64,000 nucleotides of DNA from Citrobacter amalonaticus. Its GTDB lineage: Bacteria; Pseudomonadota; Gammaproteobacteria; Enterobacterales; Enterobacteriaceae. The stretch covers positions 1,116,001-1,180,000 of the forward strand of contig NZ_CP014015.2 in NCBI RefSeq assembly GCF_001559075.2, written 5' to 3'. The notes beneath the pieces were generated by a model. The model saw nothing but the letters and a program-made list of their open reading frames with translations, was not told the origin of the DNA and did no database searches. A program made the translations under genes and the position numbers. Positions 51,314-60,271 of the stretch are shown piece by piece (within the stretch, counting starts at the first letter, position 1; every line of letters starts with the position of its first letter).

Positions 51314-51700
51314 TCATTTTTTATTAAATGGCCGATTCAACTGTTCCATAGTAAGACCGTGTCTGTAAGCATTGTACTGCCAATAGCTAAATTGCTCTTT
51401 GTATCTATTGTTCTGTTTTTTCAACATTTCATTTTCGGCTTTAAGATTTAATATTTGTTGTGCCGCAATTGTTAAATTGGCTGGTTTCTTTAAGCCTGAT
51501 TTTTTCAAATTGGACAAATTTTTCTTTGTTCTATATGCTTCAACAACTTCATCATGAGCACTTAAAGATTGCCTTGTGATAGTTCTGTTTAAATTTTTAT
51601 AAACTGATTCACATAAATCACTCCATGTGATTTTGCCGTCCCAAGTCAATATCATGTGTGTAATTGCTTTTATTTCACTCCTGTTTAAATGTTTTGCCAT
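51314..51700 (-). CDS. TnpC/GmtX-like small accessory protein of the recombinase module
   Basis: About 128 residues from ATG 51700 (MAKHLNRSEIKAI), with AGGAG 6 bases upstream; the frame opens at a TTG at 51718 that overlaps the previous stop. The N-terminal half is helix-turn-helix-like; the C-terminal half is a coiled coil (QQILNLKAENEMLKKQNNRYKEQ). Size, order and coiled coil match TnpC of Tn554-type elements, which assists the two recombinases. Placed last in the module. Confidence 0.6.
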   Translation of the reverse strand: MAKHLNRSEIKAITHMILTWDGKITWSDLCESVYKNLNRTITRQSLSAHDEVVEAYRTKKNLSNLKKSGLKKPANLTIAAQQILNLKAENEMLKKQNNRYKEQFSYWQYNAYRHGLTMEQLNRPFNKK

Positions 51701-51714
51701 ATGCATCTCCTGTT

Positions 51715-53589
51715 TCAATTATTCAAAAGTTTATTAATTCTTTCCAAGTTTTTTTCGTGGTGCTGCAACCATTTATCAGCCCCATAGTCACCATTTTCAA
51801 AAGCGATCTGAGTTATATTTATCAATTTCACTAATTTTTCTCGGATTGATTCCAATCTAATTCTATCTACTGGTTTCATGTCCAGTCTTTTATTATCATA
51901 TTCTATAAATTCATTGATTTTAGTACAAGGCTGAACCAAATAATTATGCACACAGTAACCAAACTCTGTTAAGTGAATTGCTCCTTGATTCAGGTTATCA
52001 AAATCAACTGTCATTTCATTTGTGGGTATTGATTCCCTTTGACAATAATTTTTCATGCTCAATTTAATCGCTTTGATTTTATCTAACATATCTTCTTCCG
52101 ACACGTGATTATAAACTCTGTTCTGATTCTCATTAATACGACCAGACCATTTAGCTATATCCAATTCAGACATTTCACCATAATGGGCTATTGTGTTTAA
52201 AAGGTGCCGAGGTTGGTGTGAGCGAATAAGTAGTGGTTTACCTTCATCATCATAATACCCATATCGGGAAAATATATTTTTATACCTCATCTCATAGCTT
52301 TTTTTACTTTGTATATCACTAAAAAAGAAACTTTTAGTGGGTTTGTAAAATGTGAAAATTGAAGTCATTCTTGATAAAGAAAGTTGATCAGCATTGAGCA
52401 AGCATAAAGCATTACTAAACTTTATGGATTTTTCTTTATCATACCATGGAAAGTCTCTGCTAAAATTAGAACTAATAATTCCCCACAAATCACTCAATGA
52501 ATAGTTGTAATCATTGGGGTTTAAAAAACTTTTCCCACCATCCAAACTCGTTCTTTTAATTTTTAAAACACATGATTTATGATCAAATAAATGAAACCCC
52601 AGTGCATGGCAAACTTGTACAACGGTCAATTTAGCTTTTTCATCAACTATTGGGCAAAGCTCATTCCGGTAAAATTTATCAGGGTGCTTTTCGCACCAGT
52701 GAGCAAGTGCTCTTGCATTTTGTGATAAGGAAAGTAATCTTCTAATCGCTTTCTTTGCAACTGGTATCATGACTCGTGGAATCCATTTGATATTAGGGCC
52801 ATACCCCTTAACCGAATAAAATCTCAGCCCATATCTTTCTATACCCTTGCCATCTATTTGTGTAATCTCACAATCAGCAGGTAAGGCTAAAATCTCAGAG
52901 ATTCTGCTCGGACAACAAAGTAGAAGTGCAAATACTGAACTGGTGAACTTATCTCTTGGGCTCAGTAACTCATCATTTTTAGAGAAAATATCAGCAATAG
53001 CGAGTAATGCCTCTTCATCTGGTAACTTATCGCTTCGGTGATAATCCTCAATCTCAGGAAGGTAATTGTTTTTGACTTTCTGTTTTACATGGTTTTTCCA
53101 TGAGATATATCCTGACTTCACAAGATTATGTTCACATAGAAACTTTGATATTTTTTCAAGCTGTATTCCACATTTAGCCAAAACGTTACCTTCAAAATAT
53201 TTACTTCCGATCTGCATTGCTTCATCGAAAACAACGGCTGTAACATTATAAATGAGACCAGTGTTCTGAACCTGCAAAAGAGCCTGTTCGAGACATCGCA
53301 AGGCCATCATAATAGCCCCATAATTTTTCAATGGTTTCAATGAGTGTTGATATCTGATATATGCTTTCGCAAAATTGATATAATCTTCGTGCATTGCATC
53401 AATGGAATCAAAGACTTTATTTCCAACCCCTATTTTTCTAAATGTGACATATCCTTTCCAAGCATACTGATCCCAGTCCTGAGTTTGGGTTAGTCCGGTC
53501 AGTTGATAGCGACAAAACTTTATAAATTCATTATAGTTGCTTTCTGCTGTAAGTTGATTTTTAGATTTAAATAATATAATATTTTTCAT
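51715..53589 (-). CDS. large tyrosine recombinase (TnpB/GmtZ-like)
   Basis: A 624-residue protein, close to the 630 residues I recall for Tn554 TnpB. Catalytic-domain marks: LCCPSRISEILALP (first Arg), HQPRHLLNTIAHYGEMSELDIAKWSG (His-x-x-Arg and the second His position as W), then NRVYNHV (Tyr). A roughly 180-residue N-terminal arm-binding part precedes it, and a Cys-containing tail follows (YCVHNYLVQPC). The ATG overlaps the previous stop (CTATGA) with GAGGT upstream. Third gene of the module. Confidence 0.75.
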   Translation of the reverse strand: MKNIILFKSKNQLTAESNYNEFIKFCRYQLTGLTQTQDWDQYAWKGYVTFRKIGVGNKVFDSIDAMHEDYINFAKAYIRYQHSLKPLKNYGAIMMALRCLEQALLQVQNTGLIYNVTAVVFDEAMQIGSKYFEGNVLAKCGIQLEKISKFLCEHNLVKSGYISWKNHVKQKVKNNYLPEIEDYHRSDKLPDEEALLAIADIFSKNDELLSPRDKFTSSVFALLLCCPSRISEILALPADCEITQIDGKGIERYGLRFYSVKGYGPNIKWIPRVMIPVAKKAIRRLLSLSQNARALAHWCEKHPDKFYRNELCPIVDEKAKLTVVQVCHALGFHLFDHKSCVLKIKRTSLDGGKSFLNPNDYNYSLSDLWGIISSNFSRDFPWYDKEKSIKFSNALCLLNADQLSLSRMTSIFTFYKPTKSFFFSDIQSKKSYEMRYKNIFSRYGYYDDEGKPLLIRSHQPRHLLNTIAHYGEMSELDIAKWSGRINENQNRVYNHVSEEDMLDKIKAIKLSMKNYCQRESIPTNEMTVDFDNLNQGAIHLTEFGYCVHNYLVQPCTKINEFIEYDNKRLDMKPVDRIRLESIREKLVKLINITQIAFENGDYGADKWLQHHEKNLERINKLLNN

Positions 53590-54896
53590 AGAACATTTAC
53601 CTCATCAATATCAATTGGCATAAAGAAAGCACATTTATTACAAGGGAAGCTTACATTTAAATTCTGACTTTGACATTTTCTCGAAGAGCAAAATTTAAAA
53701 TCCCTTATCTTATTAGACCTTATTCCATTCATAAAAATATCAGCGACAAATGACAATTGTTCTGAAACAGCGGAATCAATTCTTTCAACACTCTCAGCAA
53801 GATTTTTAATATAAATGCCCGTACTTGAAGTAGAAGAATGATCCAACAATTCAGCTATAGTATTGGCATTATGTCCCTCCCTAGCCAGCATAGTTGCTAT
53901 CGTATAGCGAAGCCTGCGAGGAGTAGCATTGAGTAGAGAACCTGTACGATTTGAAATTAAGTTCACAGTATTAACAATATTCTTTAATGCTCTATTAGCA
54001 ATTGTTGGTTTTGCATATATTTTATTAGCCTCCAGGAAGTTAAAATCTATTATGGCTAAATCAAGCAGTTTGTCCTCGTTCAAGAAAACTGGAACCTTGC
54101 CTTTGTCATGATCATCAAGGGTTTTGCCAAAGGTTTGCTCAACAAGCCTCACGGAATGATTAGCTTGAAGTTGAAGAATTGATGCAACCTCTGAGATTAT
54201 TGGCAGTTCTCGATATTGTAGTTGTTTACCTCTTTGTTTAACTCGCGGTACTGAAATTAAATATTCTACTTTACCAGTATCTAAATTCTTTTGAAGAAGG
54301 TCTTTATATTCCAACATAACTAACTGCTGAGGTCTTCTACCGGTAAGACTTATTAATAGTGATATCGCATAATCTGACAGTGACAGTTCACCTATGCTAT
54401 ATGCGTGACTCATAGCCTTGATCAAGGAAGTGTGTTCCTCTTTAGTCAGTGGACCCACAGTTGGATCATCTTGTAATATAGGTTGACCAGCTTTTTTTAT
54501 TTTTAGGTCAAAATGCTTTGCTATTTCAATAGCACTTGCATCTATTCCGGGGTATCCTGATTCAAACCATTTAGTAAAAAATGGCCGTAAACCTCGAAAA
54601 TATGATGGTTTATTTGCTGATTGCATATTTTGATATTGGATTATTACTTTATCATCAATGTAATTAGGAGAAACATTGTTAATAAAATTCTTCATATTTT
54701 TAACTATAGTTTTTACATACAAATGGCTTTTACTACAAAAATAATACTGTAATGTATTCACAAATCCACAAACCAAACTTTTGTTCATAACACATATCAA
54801 GTCTCTAATATTGATTCCATGACTCTCAATCGAAGTGACGATTTTTTGTTCATGAATAGACATTTTATCAGAGTTTTGTTTAATTAAATTATTCAT
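53586..54896 (-). CDS. tyrosine recombinase, second of three in the module
   Basis: About 436 residues from ATG 54896 (MNNLIKQNSDKMS), which has AAGGAGGG 5 bases upstream; the longer frame to 54956 is unlikely. Catalytic marks: SLTGRRPQQLVMLEYKDL (Arg), RRLRYTIATMLAREG (Arg of the H-x-x-R box, with Arg in place of His), AELLDHSS (His), GIYIKN (Tyr). The C-terminus has a CxxC-like cluster (CNKCAFF) after CSSRKC, a possible zinc site. The first 7 bases overlap the previous gene. Confidence 0.72.
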   Translation of the reverse strand: MNNLIKQNSDKMSIHEQKIVTSIESHGINIRDLICVMNKSLVCGFVNTLQYYFCSKSHLYVKTIVKNMKNFINNVSPNYIDDKVIIQYQNMQSANKPSYFRGLRPFFTKWFESGYPGIDASAIEIAKHFDLKIKKAGQPILQDDPTVGPLTKEEHTSLIKAMSHAYSIGELSLSDYAISLLISLTGRRPQQLVMLEYKDLLQKNLDTGKVEYLISVPRVKQRGKQLQYRELPIISEVASILQLQANHSVRLVEQTFGKTLDDHDKGKVPVFLNEDKLLDLAIIDFNFLEANKIYAKPTIANRALKNIVNTVNLISNRTGSLLNATPRRLRYTIATMLAREGHNANTIAELLDHSSTSSTGIYIKNLAESVERIDSAVSEQLSFVADIFMNGIRSNKIRDFKFCSSRKCQSQNLNVSFPCNKCAFFMPIDIDEVNVL

Positions 54897-56091
54897 CAAA
54901 CCCTCCTTTGAATAGTTGCTCTTGCTGCTCAAGTGCAATTTTTTTCGATAGCTCAAAAATATGCCTGCGATTATAGATTATTGAAGTGTCTGAACCTGGT
55001 AGCCATCCCATTAGATAAGAACGGATTTGTTGCTCTTTTTCTTCGGATATGTCCTTAGCCTTATCTATTGTTTTCGAGAACTCATAATTCCATGTGTGTC
55101 GTAATTTATGGCCTGTTAATCCACTTAGAAGCGAGGATGATTGACGAACAACACTCACTATCTTATGGTATGAAGAAAATGATAGTGGTTGCCCTTGAGT
55201 CTTCCCTTCCTTATAGGTAATAAACAGAAAATCATGCTTATTAGAATTTTTAACTTTCCTACGATCATTCAAAATATAATCTGAAATTTCATATATAAGG
55301 TTTTCATCAGCAATTAATTTCCTCTCACAAGTTTTCACTAATGGCTGATAAACTCGTGGATCTGTTTTATCATTTGCTCTCCTCCTTATTGCTATTGTTG
55401 ATTCTGCAAAATCTATGTCACCAATTCGCAGATTCAAAAGTTCACCGGCTCTCATGCCAAAACAATGTAATAATAGGAATATTAGGTTATTTCTTTTTTG
55501 TACTGTTTCCGTAAACGGATTCAAATTACTTCCTGGCGAAAGAATGCTAAACAAATAATCCAGTTGAGATTTGTCTAAGCTCTTTTCGATATCCATAACA
55601 TATTTGTCATTGTTTCTTGGTTTCTTTCTTTTTATGTTGTTAATGAAAACAAGTATCTCTTTGATTGTATCTTTCTGACCTGTATGAGAAAGAAGCATTT
55701 TACATAGCCATTCCAGATAGTTAACTATTATTGTAATACGAAAATACTTAGTTGGTTTCTTGACATTTGAAACGCAAAAGTCATGATCTCCACCACTTTT
55801 AAAATTGAATGAAGTAAACTCAATCAAATCATCAATTTCATGATGAGCAAGAAATATCCTTTTCTGAATTCTTTCATCAATATCGATCTCTTTCCTCATA
55901 AAGAATCGATATAACAATGAAATGCTACCGGCAATAACTTTCATTGTTGATATAGACTCTGAACGATTTCTGACTTGTGTTGTTATATACAAATTTGGAT
56001 AATACAATGGCTCACCAGTTTTTTTATTTACAACATGGCAATACCTCTCACCATTTTCCAACATAAACGAATCTACACAAATACTGCACAT
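54889..56091 (-). CDS. tyrosine recombinase, first of three in the module (TnpA/GmtY-like)
   Basis: 400 residues. Start ATG 56091 after AGGAGG. Begins MCSICVDSFMLE, a short Cys pair. Catalytic marks: CFGMRAGELLNLRIGDID (Arg), GHKLRHTWNYEFSK (H-x-x-R), SIIYNRRHIF (Tyr). Typical DNA_BRE_C fold with an N-terminal SAM-like part. First gene of a four-gene, translationally coupled leftward module. Best family guess is Tn554 TnpA or gamma-mobile-trio GmtY. Confidence 0.75.
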   Translation of the reverse strand: MCSICVDSFMLENGERYCHVVNKKTGEPLYYPNLYITTQVRNRSESISTMKVIAGSISLLYRFFMRKEIDIDERIQKRIFLAHHEIDDLIEFTSFNFKSGGDHDFCVSNVKKPTKYFRITIIVNYLEWLCKMLLSHTGQKDTIKEILVFINNIKRKKPRNNDKYVMDIEKSLDKSQLDYLFSILSPGSNLNPFTETVQKRNNLIFLLLHCFGMRAGELLNLRIGDIDFAESTIAIRRRANDKTDPRVYQPLVKTCERKLIADENLIYEISDYILNDRRKVKNSNKHDFLFITYKEGKTQGQPLSFSSYHKIVSVVRQSSSLLSGLTGHKLRHTWNYEFSKTIDKAKDISEEKEQQIRSYLMGWLPGSDTSIIYNRRHIFELSKKIALEQQEQLFKGGFDE

Positions 56092-56200
56092 ATTTTCCTC
56101 CTAAACCTTACAAAAAGTATAATTCCAATATATTAATAATAAGCATTTCGTAGATTTACAAATTTATTTGAATCGTTAGAATCATTTATTTAAATTAAAA

Positions 56201-56291
56201 CAGTGAGATAGACGATTATTCCTGTCAAATTATCATCTGGTAGATCTAGTATATATTATGTACACCTAATACTTCGAAAACAATCTCACTG
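56201..56291. repeat. 9-bp inverted repeat upstream of the recombinase module
   Basis: CAGTGAGAT (56201-56209) and ATCTCACTG (56283-56291) are perfect reverse complements 73 bases apart, in the 282-base gap between the recombinase promoter side and the AlpA unit. It could be the end or core of the element that the recombinases move, or an operator. Confidence 0.35.
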
Positions 56292-56332
56292 CCTTGCTAA
56301 TAAACGGCAACCAAAATAATGTAAGTTATTTT

Positions 56333-56369
56333 GTAAAGTTTTAAGCCTAAATATTGGGCCAAACTTTAC
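56333..56369 (-). terminator. hairpin at the end of the AlpA unit
   Basis: Arms GTAAAGTTT (56333-56341) and AAACTTTAC (56361-56369), 9 bp perfect, with a partly paired 19-base loop. It lies 5 bases past the stop at 56374 in the direction of transcription. The T-run is weak, so the terminator call is tentative. Confidence 0.4.
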
Positions 56370-56373
56370 ATTC

Positions 56374-56688
56374 TTACAAAAGAGTTTTCAGCCCAATCTG
56401 GTATTGAATTATTCGCTTTGAAAGATTTCTCATTTCAACGGGACATTTAATTAGCGAGAACCATGTCTCGTAAACATAAAACTGCTCGAAAATATCAAGC
56501 TCAGAGATCGCGTCTAAAGGCTGTCTCAAATTTCCGACAAGATACTGACTGAGCCAGTAAATGATTTCTTTATTAAAATCGCTATTCGGCAAATCATAAA
56601 TCGCTCCGGGTTCGAAGATCTTGCAAAAAAGATCCTCGCCTAAATTGCACATATGGTTTTCTTCATTCATAAATTCTTCGATATTCAT
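56374..56688 (-). CDS. unknown small acidic protein in the AlpA operon
   Basis: 104 residues from ATG 56688 (MNIEEFMNEENHM), chosen because GGGAGAG lies just upstream; the in-frame TTG at 56703 contains that site. Acidic, helical, single domain (LPNSDFNKEIIYWLSQYLVG). 21 bases after the AlpA stop, so co-transcribed. I do not recognise it; small genes in this position are common in P4-like islands. Confidence 0.55.
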   Translation of the reverse strand: MNIEEFMNEENHMCNLGEDLFCKIFEPGAIYDLPNSDFNKEIIYWLSQYLVGNLRQPLDAISELDIFEQFYVYETWFSLIKCPVEMRNLSKRIIQYQIGLKTLL

Positions 56689-56709
56689 AAAAATCTCTCC
56701 CAAGTTTAA

Positions 56710-56916
56710 TTAAGCAACTTTAATTCTGCTTGTTTCGATAACTGATTGAATCCACTCGTCAACTTCACTCTCGACAAAAGCAACGGCACGAACTCCGATC
56801 TTAACGGGTGCCGGAAACCGACCTTCACTGATCAGACGATAGATCCAAGCCTTGCCGAAACCAGTTCGTTTCAAGACTTCTGGTAAACGAATTAAGCTTT
56901 GATTGGTTGTATTCAT
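56710..56916 (-). CDS. AlpA-family excisionase/regulator
   Basis: A 68-residue helix-turn-helix protein: LIRLPEVLKRTGFGKAWIYRLISEGRFPAPVKIG, in two pieces, then VESEVDEWIQSVIE, the standard AlpA/MerR-like layout. AlpA of CP4-57 switches on the island integrase and promotes excision. GGAGG lies 9 bases before the ATG. It is a prime candidate to bind the ATACCA(A/T)C repeats at the island ends. Confidence 0.85.
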   Translation of the reverse strand: MNTTNQSLIRLPEVLKRTGFGKAWIYRLISEGRFPAPVKIGVRAVAFVESEVDEWIQSVIETSRIKVA

Positions 56917-57081
56917 TTGGCTGTTTCCTCCGCTTCCGTTAAGGAGATATTAGCCACACAGATTTGTATCTATGAAGGGAGTGCTGATAACTGAAAATTT
57001 AGATGAGGGAAGAATGGAGAGAAATTTAGGGGAAGAAAAATATTTTCACCATCCCCTTGACAATTGCATGATGATTTATAG

Positions 57082-57891
57082 CTAGAGAGATCCGAGTTCT
57101 GAAATCGGTATGTTGATGAGATGACTGTTTTTACTAAGAAAGTACTCCAAACTACGAGTTATCTCTCCATTTAAAGCCTTTTCAGCAACGGGCCTATCTG
57201 TATCTTTAATGTGATCTTCGCCTCTAATCTCGTGAGTGAAATCAGGATACAACACACGAGACAAGACCATATTTGAGATTTTTGCTTTTTTGAATTTTGA
57301 CCAAATTAGTAGGTCCATCATAGGAATAATGTTGTAATCGACAAGTTTTCTAATTTTTGCGAGCCCTATCTTTTCTGTTTTTACTGGATCAATCTCGTAT
57401 TCTTTCCTTAGAGTTGGAAGCATAGTTTGCAGGGCTGATATAATTTCCTCATCACTAGATAACCCCAAATCAAATGATACATACATCTTGCTGCTATTTT
57501 TGTTGAGAAAAAAGTCTCTCATGGTTTGTGTTATGGGTTTATTTTTTAATTCTTTCTTGAAATCACCATTCTGTTCAAAGAAATCCATATCAAACATTAT
57601 TAGTTTTTTCTCTAACTTTTCTATATCACCGAAACTTATCTGTACAACATGTTTTTGTCCCTTAACATAGGGATCATAATAATTTTCTTGTCTACTTAAA
57701 ATGGGATTACCGTCAAGGATTGACTTCAAATTTTGATTTTCATCTTCCCATTCAAAATTTATGCTATCAAAAATCACTTCTCTAAATACAATTTCTCTAT
57801 GTAGTTCCTTGATTGTAAAAGATTTTATCGGTTCGTAGTTATCAAGATTAAACCAGTTCTTCAATTCCTCAAAGGGGCTAATTGCTCTCAT
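57082..57891 (-). CDS. unknown island protein, possibly DUF6387 family
   Basis: A 269-residue soluble protein opening MRAISPFEELKNWFNLDNYE. The segment WSKFKKAKISNMVLSRVLYPDFTHEIRGEDHIKDT, in two pieces, and the ending suggest a DUF6387-like protein, a type common in P4-like islands; this is from memory and weak. No nuclease or membrane motif is seen. It is separated from the restriction genes by 141 bases and from AlpA by 165 bases. Confidence 0.55.
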   Translation of the reverse strand: MRAISPFEELKNWFNLDNYEPIKSFTIKELHREIVFREVIFDSINFEWEDENQNLKSILDGNPILSRQENYYDPYVKGQKHVVQISFGDIEKLEKKLIMFDMDFFEQNGDFKKELKNKPITQTMRDFFLNKNSSKMYVSFDLGLSSDEEIISALQTMLPTLRKEYEIDPVKTEKIGLAKIRKLVDYNIIPMMDLLIWSKFKKAKISNMVLSRVLYPDFTHEIRGEDHIKDTDRPVAEKALNGEITRSLEYFLSKNSHLINIPISELGSL

Positions 57892-58032
57892 AAACCGCTC
57901 TTAGAAATAATTATTGAAAATAACATTACATTTGATATTTATTTATAAAATAAACACCTTCAGATTTTAATACTAATTTTCAGTTAATCAACCAGAGCAA
58001 AGTAATTTGCTCCGGTAACTGACTATGGAGAA

Positions 58033-59109
58033 CTAATGTGTCACACACTTTTCCATGAATGCATCGAGGAAATCGTCTGTAATTCCTTGAGGATTCCTTC
58101 TTGCACATAATGAATAGAGTTCCTCAACAGCAGAATAGGGGAAGAATCGAGTATCTAATTCTTTAAATTGTGGCATATTAGAAAACTCTATAACTTTATT
58201 TCTATATTCGTCAGGTGCCACAACGGTCCAACGTATATTTTTTAACTGTGGTGCATAATCATAAAATTGTTTCATTCTTACCAAACCACTTTTAATACCA
58301 GTGCTATGCTCAATCTCCATAACTGCAGGCATTAATTTCCCATTTCGAAACCAAATACAATCTATAAGCCGAGCTTCTTTGATAGCTTTATCATATGATT
58401 GAAGCACTTGTTCATTTCTTAAATTATCTATGACCCCATCCATTTGGGCTATAGATTTTCCATTATACTGGAGGCCTCGATCATTTGCTGCAACCCATGT
58501 TCGATAACCTAAGTAATGACCTATTTTTACTAATGAGATTTGAATTTGTGCATGACGTCTTTTTTCCTCAATCGTCATTCCTTTAGTAGGTAAGATTGTC
58601 TCTATATCAACTGATTGATGGACAACATCTAAATTCATTTCAGAAATTATAACATTAGTAATATGTTCTATTGCTACACCATTTTCATGTGGGTCATTTG
58701 GTCTATAAATAAGGTGCTTGTGACCTTTTTTAATATTTTTCTGAGTGTTCATTACCTCAAGGCGATCAAGCTTACACCAATAAAACTCAGGAGTATGGGC
58801 CAAAAGGCTTTCGAGAACAGCACGTGTATTATAGCTTGCACCAAAAATACGATCCAAATTGACAGGGACATCTTCCTGTAAAGCATTAGCCAGTCTCCAC
58901 AACATTTGTGTGGAGATGCTTTCCGATTTAGAACTATGTAGTGTCTCACCCTTTTTTGGATCGAATCTTTTAAATTCTATTGGGCCTTCGGGAAGTTGGA
59001 CATTCGTTACAATGATTCTTCCCGAATTTCGCACATTTACATAATTAAACTGCGTGTTTCTTGGTAGATTGGCAATCGCCTGTGCTAAGTTCGCCGCAGT
59101 TACTCTCAT
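58033..59109 (-). CDS. putative type II restriction endonuclease partner of the C5 methyltransferase
   Basis: A 358-residue protein whose start overlaps the methyltransferase end by 65 bases (out of frame), the classic coupling of a restriction-modification pair. A possible PD-(D/E)xK-like core is IDCIWFRNGKLMPAVMEIEH, with D and then E-x-E, preceded by a helical region (KRRHAQIQISLVKIGHYLGYRTW). I do not recognise the specificity; the first third (about 1-110) may bind DNA. The role rests on position and this motif only. Start ATG 59109 has GGA 7 bases upstream. Confidence 0.65.
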   Translation of the reverse strand: MRVTAANLAQAIANLPRNTQFNYVNVRNSGRIIVTNVQLPEGPIEFKRFDPKKGETLHSSKSESISTQMLWRLANALQEDVPVNLDRIFGASYNTRAVLESLLAHTPEFYWCKLDRLEVMNTQKNIKKGHKHLIYRPNDPHENGVAIEHITNVIISEMNLDVVHQSVDIETILPTKGMTIEEKRRHAQIQISLVKIGHYLGYRTWVAANDRGLQYNGKSIAQMDGVIDNLRNEQVLQSYDKAIKEARLIDCIWFRNGKLMPAVMEIEHSTGIKSGLVRMKQFYDYAPQLKNIRWTVVAPDEYRNKVIEFSNMPQFKELDTRFFPYSAVEELYSLCARRNPQGITDDFLDAFMEKCVTH

Positions 59110-60184
59110 ATTCGATTCCTAAATGCTCTATAATAGATTTGGCAATACCGGCCGCTGCTAAGTAGGGTACACCGTTACCGACTGTTTTAAACATATTAGA
59201 CAGAGTCATATAAGCAGGTAATTCAAATTCTTTTGGTAAAGACTGAATTGCTAATGCTTCGGCAACAGTAATTCTTCTTGGTTTATAAGGATGTAAATGT
59301 ACCTCATTATTACCATAAGCAGCAGTTGGTGAAAATCTCCATCTATGCAACCTTTTATAGGATTTTTTACTATCGTCCCCTTCCTCGACAGTCAAAAACC
59401 TCGCAAGCCCTGCTCTTGCCGCGAATACATGCTTTGCATTTGGATGATTATCAACCTGGTTTTTCTTGAACCAATGCTCTACTGTTAACTCTTCTGGGAT
59501 ACCCTTTGGTTTTATAACAGAAGTGTTTTCTGAAAATTGGTTTGTCGTCGGCCATTTATATTCAAATGCAGTTCTTTCAGGGTAGACTCTTTGCCCCCAA
59601 TTGAACTGACTTGCATATTTTTCATCAAGGAAACCAATCAATATGATTCGTTGCCTATCTTGAGGAGCACCATACTCAATAGAATTTATTAGTTTTTCAT
59701 GCAAACAATAACCAACCGATTCTAATTGAGTTTTTAAATGGTCAAAAAACTCCCTATGTTTACTGGTACGATATAGACCTTTAACATTCTCAAAAAGAAA
59801 GAAATCTGGTTTCATTTCAAGAATGATATCAATATAGCTTTGTGAAAGCCGACCGTTTTCACCATCTCGACCTTTATTTTTACCCGCTACAGAGAAATCC
59901 GGGCATGGTGGACCACCAATAAATCCAGTCAATCGCCCCTCATTTTTAAGTTGAAGCATAGAAGACTTAATTTTTTCATGTTCTACATCTTCAATACTGC
60001 ACTCTGCATACCCAAAACGAGGTGGTGCTATATTTAATTTTTTCCTCGAATGTTTATATGCATCCATAAACGGAGCATGGTATTCATTCACGAAAACCAC
60101 TTCATAACCATTTTTTTCAAATCCAAGATCAAGAAATCCTGAACCAGAGAAAAAAGAAAAAATTGCGGGGTTAATTGTGGACAT
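59045..60184 (-). CDS. DNA (cytosine-5) methyltransferase
   Basis: A 379-residue type II C5 methyltransferase. Motif I FSFFSGSGFLDLGFEKNG (AdoMet), motif IV GGPPCPDFSVAG with the catalytic Cys in P-C, motif VI FLFENVKGL, motif VIII APQDRQRIILIGF, motif X TVGNGVPYLAAAGIA. The target-recognition region lies between VIII and IX (about residues 190-300) and is not readable for specificity. It protects the host from the downstream nuclease. The ATG has AGG just upstream. Confidence 0.9.
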   Translation of the reverse strand: MSTINPAIFSFFSGSGFLDLGFEKNGYEVVFVNEYHAPFMDAYKHSRKKLNIAPPRFGYAECSIEDVEHEKIKSSMLQLKNEGRLTGFIGGPPCPDFSVAGKNKGRDGENGRLSQSYIDIILEMKPDFFLFENVKGLYRTSKHREFFDHLKTQLESVGYCLHEKLINSIEYGAPQDRQRIILIGFLDEKYASQFNWGQRVYPERTAFEYKWPTTNQFSENTSVIKPKGIPEELTVEHWFKKNQVDNHPNAKHVFAARAGLARFLTVEEGDDSKKSYKRLHRWRFSPTAAYGNNEVHLHPYKPRRITVAEALAIQSLPKEFELPAYMTLSNMFKTVGNGVPYLAAAGIAKSIIEHLGIEYESNCGELSTGDCQSTKKHAV

Positions 60185-60271
60185 TTTTTACCTATTAAAT
60201 TTAAATTAAAAATATAGCCATTGTAATCATATCACACGGCTATGCCAGTGGATAGTTAATCGTTGATCAAG

